Of a stretch of 64,000 nucleotides of DNA, positions 7,138 through 14,941 are shown one piece after another (position 1 is the first letter of the stretch; every line of letters starts with the position of its first letter). Source of the DNA: UBA3871 sp002392265. Lineage in GTDB: Bacteria > Bacillota > Clostridia > Peptostreptococcales > Anaerovoracaceae. Under the pieces are notes generated by a model. The model did not search any database. It was not told where the DNA came from and saw nothing but the letters and a program-made list of their open reading frames with translations. The stretch spans positions 1-64,000 of the forward strand of contig CAMOGS010000066.1 in NCBI GenBank assembly GCA_946614255.1. Reading direction: 5' to 3'. The position numbers were made by a program, and so were the translations under genes.

Positions 7138-8376
7138 CTACCGTTTTCCGCTCGCCGACATCACGAAATAAGCAATTGCCGATACTGCGCAAAGCCCGCC
7201 GCAAAGCAGCCACCCCTGGCTGATTGTATGCCCCGCCAGGAAATACCCCATCAGCATTGGACCCACCGCACGGCCTGTGCCCTGAATGATGTCGTATATC
7301 GACTGATATCTTGCACGATATCTGACAGGTGCATGGCTTGCTATAAATACGCCGACATTGCTCGCGCCGATGACTTCACCGGAGGTCCAGACTGCGACAA
7401 GCATGTACATTATCGGCAGATTGTGAGTAAACGCATAGCCCGCAAAGCCTGCCGCAAACATCACACTTCCTATCGCAAGGTTGAATATGACATTTCTTTT
7501 CTTTAAGACATACACAAACAGCGGCGTAAGCAGGAACACCGTAAAGCCGTTCAGCGACCAAATGACGCCGTAAGCCCTGCTGCCCACCTCTATACCAAAG
7601 AAGTCTTCCATATCAAGCGGCAGCATATAGCCAATCTGCGAATAGCCGAATGCCGAAGTCATCGCCAGCGCAGCGACTACTACCAGTATCGGATCGCTGA
7701 GAAGCTGCAGTAAAAGATTTTTCTTTGGGGGAGCCAGAGCTTTGTCCGAGAGGACATCCGTCACATCGCTTTCCGCACTTTTCAAGCTTTCAGAATCGGG
7801 CGTCTCATCCCTTATCATCAAAAGTATCAGAATGACCGAAATCAAATTTATCAGCGCATTTCCCCAGAAAATCCAGCGCAGATAGTGTACGAACAGAAAT
7901 CCCGCTATCATTGGGCCGAAGGCATAGCCGAGATTAAAGCCCAAATAAACCAGCGACATGCTCTCACGCCTGTTCTCAGGCCTCGTAAAATCCATCATCA
8001 TTGCCGAAATGGCAGGTGCCGCAGCGTTTACAAAGAAGAAGCCCGCAAATATGAATTTCAATACATATGGTTTATCAATCAGAAAGCCGGTGATCAGAAA
8101 AGATATCTCACCGAACGTCATCAGCACCACATATGTCATTTTACGCGAAAAAATATCCGCAAGTTTTCCTCCCAAAAGTGTCGCTGGCAGCATAATTACC
8201 GCCAGTAGCATCAGATATCCTGATATAGTAATTTCCGAATATCCCAGCTTGCTGCTCATGAAAAGTGTCAGGAAGGAATAAACAAAGGACCCCATGGCAG
8301 CGATAATTCGTGCAAGGAACAGCACATATATCCTGCCCGGCAGTCCAAAGTATTGCTTAATAAATCCCAAACTCAT
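7138..8376 (-). CDS. Major facilitator superfamily transporter
   Basis: 412 residues with about 12 hydrophobic segments and the MFS loop-2/3 motif GGKLADIFSRK near residue 80. A central charged loop (about 195-225, DETPDSESLKSAESDVTD) splits two six-helix halves. It is most likely a drug/H+ antiporter of the MdtH/YtbD kind; the substrate cannot be read from sequence. It lies 18 bases downstream of the YfcE gene on the same strand, and its ribosome binding site is weak. Confidence 0.85.
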   Translation of the reverse strand: MSLGFIKQYFGLPGRIYVLFLARIIAAMGSFVYSFLTLFMSSKLGYSEITISGYLMLLAVIMLPATLLGGKLADIFSRKMTYVVLMTFGEISFLITGFLIDKPYVLKFIFAGFFFVNAAAPAISAMMMDFTRPENRRESMSLVYLGFNLGYAFGPMIAGFLFVHYLRWIFWGNALINLISVILILLMIRDETPDSESLKSAESDVTDVLSDKALAPPKKNLLLQLLSDPILVVVAALAMTSAFGYSQIGYMLPLDMEDFFGIEVGSRAYGVIWSLNGFTVFLLTPLFVYVLKKRNVIFNLAIGSVMFAAGFAGYAFTHNLPIMYMLVAVWTSGEVIGASNVGVFIASHAPVRYRARYQSIYDIIQGTGRAVGPMLMGYFLAGHTISQGWLLCGGLCAVSAIAYFVMSASGKR

Positions 8377-8394
8377 TTTATCTGTAACAATTAA

Positions 8395-8955
8395 CTAAAT
8401 ATCAAAGTACATGTACGGTTCACCTGTTTCGAGGTCATACCATACGAAATGATTGCCGTCCAAAACCATATAGCTGTGGTGGCTGCCTTCCTTCGGTATT
8501 GAAACGGAACCCGGATTGAGATATGTGAAATCTTTTCCGGACTCGCCTCCAAAGTGCACGAGGGCAGGTACATGTGTATGCCCGTGGAGCAGGATATCAC
8601 CCTTTTTCATCTTTGGCGGATTATCCATGTTAAACACATGCCCATGAGTCAGGTAGATTACGTGTCCGTTTACATAGAGGACACCGCTTTCGGTCAGAAC
8701 CGGAAAATCCAAAACCATCTGATCTACATCTGCCTCGCAGTTTCCTCTGATTGCGATTATTTCATCAGAAATCCCGTTCAGGAGCTTTGCCGACAGCTTT
8801 GTGTCGTAATCCCGCGGCAGATCGTTGCGCGGACCGTGATACAAAAGATCTCCGAGAGTCAGGAGCTTTTCCGCTCCCGACTCCTTGTATTTTTCTATCA
8901 GTTTTTCAATGTAATATGCAGATCCGTGAAGATCTGATGCTATAAGTAACTTCAT
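8395..8955 (-). CDS. yfcE: YfcE family metallophosphodiesterase
   Basis: 186 residues, the typical length. All metallophosphoesterase blocks are present: SDLHGS (D8, H10), LGDLLYHGPRN, RGNCEAD and the C-terminal GHTH with an earlier NGHVIYLTHGH. YfcE enzymes hydrolyse phosphodiester model substrates with two metal ions (Mn), and the physiological substrate is unclear. The start follows GGAGG. The next gene upstream (8966) ends 10 bases away, suggesting co-transcription. Confidence 0.92.
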   Translation of the reverse strand: MKLLIASDLHGSAYYIEKLIEKYKESGAEKLLTLGDLLYHGPRNDLPRDYDTKLSAKLLNGISDEIIAIRGNCEADVDQMVLDFPVLTESGVLYVNGHVIYLTHGHVFNMDNPPKMKKGDILLHGHTHVPALVHFGGESGKDFTYLNPGSVSIPKEGSHHSYMVLDGNHFVWYDLETGEPYMYFDI

Positions 8956-8965
8956 TTTTCCTCCG

Positions 8966-10174
8966 TCAGTGTGCAGGTTCTATCATCGTAACTCTGCTCG
9001 TAACCGCTGCCGCATCGACAACCTGTGCCCACGCATCATCATCGAAAGTGCAATTTACAAATCTGTAGTAGCTGCTGTCAATTCCGCCCAAAAGGCCACC
9101 TGAAAGGTTTGAGAAGCTACACTTCGAAAATGTCAGCGAGCTTTCATTGCATTCAAACATCGTATATTCCATGCAATTTTTGAAAGCGCAGTTTGTAAAT
9201 GTCGCATTGCTCAGATTGTATGCACTGATGACACCGTAAGAGCAGTCTCTGATTGTCGTGTTTTCCGAAATCAGATTGTCCGTATTGTAGGCTTCGATGC
9301 CGTACGTCCCGCAGCCGTAAAGGTCGAGGCTCATCAGTCTGACCTTTTTTGAATCGGTAAAGTTCAAAACCGAACCTGCACAGCTGCCCTTTTCAATGGT
9401 ATGACCCATTGTCAGGTTCGTCAGGTAAATGCCCTCACAGCCGTCAAATGCCAAAACATCGGCATATCTCGGCTCAACTACAAGCTGAACAAAATCTGTC
9501 GAAACGGCAGGCTCGATAAAGAGGTTTCTCACGTTCTTTATCAGCAGCTCCTTCCCGTCGAAGACTTCACTGATTCCTACATTCGGGAGATACATTTCGA
9601 TTTCCTCTGTCTGATATTTGTTGGAATGCTCTTCAATCCATTCGGTCAGGTTATATGTCCCGGCAGCCAGCTGAATCTTGTGGTTAGACCCGATAGCGTT
9701 TATCAGCTCACCCACATTTCTGACATAATATGTACTCCATGTCTTTGTAACATCAACTCTCCTGTCGACGCCGTTCCAGGAAACATTTGCGCCCATTGCC
9801 TCGGACACGGCTCTGACCGGAACCAGAGTGCGTCCTCCGACAATCTTTGCAGGCACATCTATAGTGATTTTATGACCGTCGCCCATGTGAATGACATTTT
9901 TTCCGATCTGCAGGCTGAGTGAATTATCACCCCAGTCAGCAAGCACTGTCTGAGTTTCCTTTTCCCACCCCACATTCACATTTAAAGCTTCGAATATTGC
10001 GCGAAGAGGAACCAGAGTGCGACCGTCCTCAATAATAGGCGGCTGGTCCATAACCAGCTGCTGTCCGTTCACAAAAACGGTTATTTCCTTTGCCGCTGCA
10101 CCGAATGCGCTAACAGGCACAGAGATTGTAAAAACAACCAATAATACGAGTATTATTGCCAGTGTCTTTTTCAT
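8966..10174 (-). CDS. Secreted protein with copper amine oxidase N-terminal domains and right-handed beta-helix
   Basis: 402 residues with a signal peptide ending near VPVSAFGAA. Residues 30-145 match the copper amine oxidase N-terminal-like domain, twice: GQQLVMDQPPIIEDGRTLVPLR then PAKIVGGRTLVPVRAVSEAM. This is a common extracellular module in Clostridia and does not indicate an oxidase. The remainder shows parallel beta-helix rungs (NLTNLTMGHTIEKGS-type turns, YGIEAYNTDNLISENTTIRDCSYGV, SNATFTNCAFKNC). It probably binds or modifies a surface polysaccharide, but no catalytic triad could be assigned. Confidence 0.8.
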   Translation of the reverse strand: MKKTLAIILVLLVVFTISVPVSAFGAAAKEITVFVNGQQLVMDQPPIIEDGRTLVPLRAIFEALNVNVGWEKETQTVLADWGDNSLSLQIGKNVIHMGDGHKITIDVPAKIVGGRTLVPVRAVSEAMGANVSWNGVDRRVDVTKTWSTYYVRNVGELINAIGSNHKIQLAAGTYNLTEWIEEHSNKYQTEEIEMYLPNVGISEVFDGKELLIKNVRNLFIEPAVSTDFVQLVVEPRYADVLAFDGCEGIYLTNLTMGHTIEKGSCAGSVLNFTDSKKVRLMSLDLYGCGTYGIEAYNTDNLISENTTIRDCSYGVISAYNLSNATFTNCAFKNCMEYTMFECNESSLTFSKCSFSNLSGGLLGGIDSSYYRFVNCTFDDDAWAQVVDAAAVTSRVTMIEPAH

Positions 10175-10200
10175 GATACTGCCTTTCTTTGCAAGTTTTA

Positions 10201-11217
10201 TTATTTGATGGCATCCAGGAATGCCTTTATGTCTTCATCGGTTGTTACCCAGCTCGTTACGAGTCTGATAGGAGTCATACCGTCCTTTGGAGCTGCCCAG
10301 CGGTAGAAAAAGAAATCCTTTTCGAGACGCTGCACCATTTCTTCAGGGAAGATAGGGAAGATCTGATTTGTCGGTGAGTCTACCATAAATTTGTAGCCTG
10401 CCGCCTTTATTCCCTCGCGAAGCTTTGCAGCCTTTTCGTTGCTGCCGCGGCCGATTTCAAAATAGAGCTCGTCCTTAAACATTTCTTCGAACTGAATTCC
10501 GATAAGTCTGCCCTTTGCAAACATACCGCCGCGCTGCTTGATGATAAAACGGAAGTCCTCCTTCAGCGCCGGATTTACAATTACGAGAGCTTCTCCGAAC
10601 AGAAAAGCATTCTTTGTTCCGCCGATGTAAAACGCATCGGAATACTTTGCCATATCGGAAAGAGTCACGTCGCATTCATCGCATGTCAGCGCAGTAGCCA
10701 GGCGCGCACCGTCTATGTACAGGTACATGCCATGCTCCTCACACTTTGCCTTTAATGCGGCAAGCTCTGCCTTTTTGTAGATAGTTCCTATCTCTGTCGG
10801 CTGCGATATGTAGAGCAGCTTTGGCTGCACCATGTGCTCATCCTCGTGGAAAATAACAGTCTCGTCTATCTGCTCCGGTCTAACCTTGCCGTCAGTGCTT
10901 GGCAGATGAATGATTTTGTGTCCCGTAGCCTCGACAGAGCCTGTCTCGTGCATGCAGATATGCCCGCTTGCTGCGGAAACTGCTGCCTGATGCGGGCGCA
11001 GGAATGCGCAGATAGCTGTGAGATTTGTGATTGTGCCGCCGACAGTCAGGTGAATGTCGACATCGTCTCTGCCTATTTTCTTCTTTAACAGCTCAATTGC
11101 ATGGAAGCAGTGAGCATCCATAAAATAGCCGTCACTATGCTCATAATTGGTTTTGGAAAGCGCCTCCAGAATTCTCGGATGCGCGCCGCTGCTGTAATCA
11201 CTTCTGAAAAAAATCAT
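10201..11217 (-). CDS. Threonine aldolase-like beta-eliminating lyase (PLP, fold type I)
   Basis: 338 residues from the ATG at 11217, which follows GAGGAGG and begins one base after the upstream stop; the longer frame to 11250 overlaps the HutD gene. It starts IFFRSDYSSGAHPRIL, with DGARLATAL (Asp binding the PLP ring nitrogen) and IGGTKNAFLFGE, whose Lys is the PLP Schiff-base residue. Low-specificity L-threonine aldolases cleave threonine or allo-threonine to glycine and acetaldehyde; close relatives may act on other beta-hydroxy amino acids. Tight spacing with 11219-12913 implies one operon. Confidence 0.85.
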   Translation of the reverse strand: MIFFRSDYSSGAHPRILEALSKTNYEHSDGYFMDAHCFHAIELLKKKIGRDDVDIHLTVGGTITNLTAICAFLRPHQAAVSAASGHICMHETGSVEATGHKIIHLPSTDGKVRPEQIDETVIFHEDEHMVQPKLLYISQPTEIGTIYKKAELAALKAKCEEHGMYLYIDGARLATALTCDECDVTLSDMAKYSDAFYIGGTKNAFLFGEALVIVNPALKEDFRFIIKQRGGMFAKGRLIGIQFEEMFKDELYFEIGRGSNEKAAKLREGIKAAGYKFMVDSPTNQIFPIFPEEMVQRLEKDFFFYRWAAPKDGMTPIRLVTSWVTTDEDIKAFLDAIK

Positions 11218-11218
11218 G

Positions 11219-12289
11219 CTACTCCTCCTCGTCATACTCGTATATTCCAACGTTTTTATATTTTTTCAGCAGCTTTTCAAGTCTTTCGTTGCTGCCGTTT
11301 CTTTCTATCTCAATTTCTATTTCCTTTGGGCTCAGCCTGTCAATATTTTTTATGTGCTTCCATATCGGCTTTGGAGCTACGCTCATGTAAAGCAGTGGCG
11401 ACACCACGAAAAGCCAGATTACAAACCACAAAATGCACAGGCACCCCGCAAGAGTCGTTTTTTCCGGGTACCACAGCAAAACGGTATAAAGTATTCCCAA
11501 AAGCCCCGCAAGCAGAATTCCATAGGTTAAATAGATTTTCTGTATCTGCTTTAGCCGCCTGGAAAGCTCTTCATCACACCAGAGCTTTTTAAGCTTCTTT
11601 GACAGCACCTCCACCCAGCGAAGGTCTGCAAACGAAAGCATCATGCCCAGCGCGAAGTCTGACTTTCCCTCGTAAGGATAAGCCCCCTCTGTGTCAGGCT
11701 CGGCTTGCTGTGCAGGTGCCGGAGCGCTTACTTCGGTGTGGATGATGGCACCCTCGCCGGAGATTTTGATTTCCGCCTTTGGGCAGTCCTCTATGACCAG
11801 CTGCTCACCATCGCCCACCATGAGAGAGTTTCCGTCAAAGCTCACGACTGCATAGCCGCCGGTGCAGAACAGGCCTCTCGCCAGAGCCGGAGCCACTTCC
11901 AAGGCTTGCTCCTTTTCGGTAAGCTCTATAACCTCCAGCGTGCCCCTGTAGCCCTTGCGCGTCATCAGGTTGTAGTCCGTGCAGCGGCCGTAGCTCTTTG
12001 TCTTTTGCGCGCCGTCGAAATAGTCGTATTCAAGCGGCTTCAGCTTTACGCTGCGATCTCCTTCGTGCGCGAGTACGACTTCGCCGTGAAGCACTGCGAG
12101 AACTCTGTTATAGTCCGGCAGATCCGTAAAATCAGATTCGTCCAAATCGCATGTCGCCGAGCTGAGTCTCCATATAAACTCCCTGTCTGCATATTTTGCA
12201 TCCTCCGGGGATATGGCGAGCTGCGTGGTCGTGCCGCCTGACCAGTTACTAACCGAAAAATCGCCCTGCCTGTATAGTTTATAATTCAT
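11219..12289 (-). CDS. HutD family cupin fused to a two-helix membrane domain
   Basis: 356 residues. The first 190 or so match HutD/Ves: FSVSNWSGGTTTQLAISPE, FIWRLSSATCDLDESDFT, then LPDYNRVLAVLHGEV. HutD proteins are about 190 residues and are linked to histidine utilisation, with no proven reaction. Here a linker rich in Ala/Pro/Glu (about 200-215) leads to a second part with two membrane helices (about 265-315) and a charged tail ending YDEEE. No hut genes are nearby. The start follows GGAGTAAACAAAC. The fusion means it likely acts at the membrane; its function is unknown. Confidence 0.75.
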   Translation of the reverse strand: MNYKLYRQGDFSVSNWSGGTTTQLAISPEDAKYADREFIWRLSSATCDLDESDFTDLPDYNRVLAVLHGEVVLAHEGDRSVKLKPLEYDYFDGAQKTKSYGRCTDYNLMTRKGYRGTLEVIELTEKEQALEVAPALARGLFCTGGYAVVSFDGNSLMVGDGEQLVIEDCPKAEIKISGEGAIIHTEVSAPAPAQQAEPDTEGAYPYEGKSDFALGMMLSFADLRWVEVLSKKLKKLWCDEELSRRLKQIQKIYLTYGILLAGLLGILYTVLLWYPEKTTLAGCLCILWFVIWLFVVSPLLYMSVAPKPIWKHIKNIDRLSPKEIEIEIERNGSNERLEKLLKKYKNVGIYEYDEEE

Positions 12290-12295
12290 GTTTGT

Positions 12296-12913
12296 TTACT
12301 CCGATTTCTTCATGCCCGACGCATCAATTATGATGCGCACACACTCTTCTATTCCTAAATATCCACTGTCGAGAGACATGTGGTAATTCTGGGACATGCC
12401 CCACTCACGGCCTGTGTAATGCTTGTAGAAAACCTTTCTCTTTTTATCCTTGTCTGCGAGGCGCTTTTCCGGTGCCGCTTCGGACTCGCCGTAAAGCCTT
12501 ACTATGCGTTCTGCCTTTTTATCCGTTGATGCATGAATAAACACATCAAAACAGTCGCTACGCTCACGCAAAATATAATCAGCGCAGCGTCCCACTATAA
12601 CGCAAGGCTCCTTTTCGGCAATTTCGTTTATCACCCTGTACTGGATGGTCCAAAGGAAGTCATTCATTGAGAGACCTTTGCCCGGAGTTGCCGCACTCTG
12701 CGCACCGAGAGCAAATGCCAGCCAGCTTTTGCCCGGTGCATGCTCCCCCGCTTCCTCGACATAGCTTTCGTCAAAGCCGCTCTCCTCGGCTATCGCCTGG
12801 ACCAGCTCCTTGTCGTAATATTTGAGTCCCAGTCGGTCAGCCACCATCTTCCCGATTGTGCGGCCACCACTGCCGAATTCTCTGCTGATTGTTATTATTC
12901 TCGTTTCTGACAT
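12296..12913 (-). CDS. Cytidylate kinase-like family protein
   Basis: 205 residues starting ITISREFGSGGRTIGKMVAD, the P-loop form characteristic of the cytidylate-kinase-like family (Pfam Cytidylate_kin2), followed by LGLKYYDKELV and a central CVIVGRCADYIL. It is related to nucleotide kinases, but the natural substrate is unknown. The start has AGGAGG upstream. It ends 7 bases before the HutD-fusion start, so the two are probably co-translated. Confidence 0.88.
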   Translation of the reverse strand: MSETRIITISREFGSGGRTIGKMVADRLGLKYYDKELVQAIAEESGFDESYVEEAGEHAPGKSWLAFALGAQSAATPGKGLSMNDFLWTIQYRVINEIAEKEPCVIVGRCADYILRERSDCFDVFIHASTDKKAERIVRLYGESEAAPEKRLADKDKKRKVFYKHYTGREWGMSQNYHMSLDSGYLGIEECVRIIIDASGMKKSE

Positions 12914-12922
12914 AATCCCCTC

Positions 12923-14779
12923 CTATTTCCATGAAACAGCCTTGCCCTTGCCTGCTTCCTTTGCGTCGTGCAGTGCGAGGCTGGCCCTGTCCATAATATA
13001 GTTTATTCTTTCCTTTGGCTCGCCCAGATCGTATCCTGCGGAAACCGTTACATAAGGTGAAACATCGGAGGCGTTGTTATGAATCTGTGCTGCGCGCACC
13101 TCTGAAACCACCTTTTCTGCGAGATCTCTGACGGTAAATTTATCCGTATCCTTCAGTACGAACACAAACTCATCACCGGCGATTCGACAGATTGTCAGCT
13201 TGTTTTCATCGTAATCTGCGGCAATCTGCCTGATAATATCCGCAACTCTGACTATGCATTTTTCAAGCTCATCTGCACCGTAGCTTTCTTTGTATTGGCC
13301 CGAGCAGTCTATATCGACACAAATGACGGCATCTCTGCCGGATGCAAAAAAGCCTTTTTTCTTTGAACGCAGTTCGTTCAGGAAGTCACCGTTTCTGAAT
13401 CCTGTCAGCGGATCACCGTACTTTCCTGCCGAAGCCTTTGCCTTTTCCTCCGCATCCCTGCGCTCTTTGCTGCGCGCCTGGAATTCTTCAAACAGTCTGT
13501 CATACTGAGGAATCAAATCAGTCTTTGCCAAATCGTCCGCGTAGCCGCTTTCTATTTCCCTATAGTGCTGCGCCTGCTCGCGATTTCCAAGAAGCCCGTA
13601 CAGACTTGCAAGCTTCCCGGCAGAATATTTCTGTGCGGACTTTCCGCAGGATTTGCTGCATTCGTACTGCTTCTGCGCATATTCGAGTGCGCGGTCCATA
13701 TCCTGTCTAATCAGGAAAAAGCTTCGCCATGAATCCGCAAGGTGATAATCAAAATAATCAATAGGGAATCCCTTTTTGTTTTCCGCATAGATTTTCTCTG
13801 CCTCGGTGAGCAGCGATTCGACATCGCGAACATCCCCGCCGCTTGCCAACAGATATGTCGCCAGGAGCCATTCATGAACGCATTCAAACTCCTCGCGGAT
13901 GTTTGTCTGGGCAAAATCTATGTATTCCCTCATATTGTCGATAGCCGCGAGGCCTTCTTCGATGCGGCCTGTGCTGAGATAACAGCCCGTAACATTCGCC
14001 AGCATCATGCATTTCAGGTTTGCCGTGATATTGCGATACCTCGGTTCCTTCAGGGTCTCGTAGATTTCCAGAGCCTCATCGTAGTGGAAAAGCTGCAGGT
14101 ATCCGTCCGCGAGCACATGCAAGGTCATTGACTCCATCTCAATGTTATTGGCTCTGCGGCAGATTTCCTGTGCCATACCGAGGTACTTTACGCCCTTCAG
14201 GAAATCATTAAAGATTGTTTTGTATATATATCCCAGATGGAGATATACTCTGCCGTTTCTAACCGAATCGGACTTTTGGACATATTCAAATGCCTTGTCC
14301 ATATAATCGATAACCTCGGTTTTATCCTCTTCATAGCGTTTGTACCAGAGAATGTTTATATAGTGCAGAGCCAGCTCATCATAGCGGTTCAAAGCCTCAA
14401 AGACCCGTGTTGCTTCATCAAAAAGCTTTTTCGATTTTTCTCTGTCGCCCTTTTCGTAATAATAAATCGCCATGTATGATTTCAGCTTTGCGGAAAAGAC
14501 TCTGTCCCCAATCTTTAAAGCATATCCCAGGGCTTTTTCCCAAGCATCGAGCGCTTCGTCCAGCCTGTCAAGCTTGTAGTAGATAACTCCCAGGTCATAA
14601 TAAAGCAGCAGGATGGTCTCATCGTCATATCCTGCAGTTTTTTCCAAATTACTTTCAATAAAAGACAGGTATTGCTGAATACCCATGTTGTTCAGACAAA
14701 ACTCACACGTTCCTTCGAAATAGGTTATGTAATCGTTTAGTCTGCCCTTTAAATCATTACTGCCTGTTTCACACCACAT
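12923..14779 (-). CDS. TPR-repeat diguanylate cyclase-like (GGDEF) protein
   Basis: 618 residues from the ATG at 14777-14779 (GAAGGA upstream); an ATG ten codons earlier at 14809 lies in a palindrome without a binding site. Residues about 50-430 are tetratricopeptide helices (LLLYYDLGVIYYKLDRLDEA and similar repeats), a protein-binding scaffold with no membrane helix. The C-terminal GGDEF domain (about 455-618) carries DPLTGFRNGDFLNEL and the signature CRIAGDEFVFVL, so A replaces the first G. The RxxD inhibitory site is not obvious. It would make c-di-GMP or act as a sensor. A good promoter lies at 14841-14869. Confidence 0.87.
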   Translation of the reverse strand: MWCETGSNDLKGRLNDYITYFEGTCEFCLNNMGIQQYLSFIESNLEKTAGYDDETILLLYYDLGVIYYKLDRLDEALDAWEKALGYALKIGDRVFSAKLKSYMAIYYYEKGDREKSKKLFDEATRVFEALNRYDELALHYINILWYKRYEEDKTEVIDYMDKAFEYVQKSDSVRNGRVYLHLGYIYKTIFNDFLKGVKYLGMAQEICRRANNIEMESMTLHVLADGYLQLFHYDEALEIYETLKEPRYRNITANLKCMMLANVTGCYLSTGRIEEGLAAIDNMREYIDFAQTNIREEFECVHEWLLATYLLASGGDVRDVESLLTEAEKIYAENKKGFPIDYFDYHLADSWRSFFLIRQDMDRALEYAQKQYECSKSCGKSAQKYSAGKLASLYGLLGNREQAQHYREIESGYADDLAKTDLIPQYDRLFEEFQARSKERRDAEEKAKASAGKYGDPLTGFRNGDFLNELRSKKKGFFASGRDAVICVDIDCSGQYKESYGADELEKCIVRVADIIRQIAADYDENKLTICRIAGDEFVFVLKDTDKFTVRDLAEKVVSEVRAAQIHNNASDVSPYVTVSAGYDLGEPKERINYIMDRASLALHDAKEAGKGKAVSWK

Positions 14780-14808
14780 GTTCTTTCCTTCCGTCCTTCG
14801 CTTTTTCA

Positions 14809-14821
14809 TGCACTGAGTGCA
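14809..14821. promoter_or_regulatory. TGCACT-G-AGTGCA palindrome downstream of the TPR-GGDEF promoter
   Basis: A perfect 6-1-6 inverted repeat just past the predicted transcription start (about 14834) and 30 bases before the chosen start codon. Its position suits a repressor site or a short leader hairpin. Confidence 0.4.
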
Positions 14822-14840
14822 TTAGTCCTACATACCGTAT

Positions 14841-14869
14841 ATTATACCTAAAGTATAGGCTTTTTTCAA
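14841..14869 (-). promoter_or_regulatory. Promoter of the TPR-GGDEF operon
   Basis: On the minus strand TTGAAA (14864-14869), 17 bases, then a perfect TATAAT (14841-14846). Confidence 0.75.
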
Positions 14870-14883
14870 TATAAAGCGCCCAT

Positions 14884-14926
14884 AAAAAAAGCGGCCCCAA
14901 GCTTGTGAAATACACAAGCTTGGGGC
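14884..14926 (-). terminator. Terminator of the chemoreceptor gene
   Basis: A perfect 14-bp stem (14894-14907 with 14913-14926) with a 5-nt loop is followed on the minus strand by CGC and then seven T. It lies 15 bases past the stop at 14942. Confidence 0.85.
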
Positions 14927-14941
14927 TCTCCGCCCAAATTA

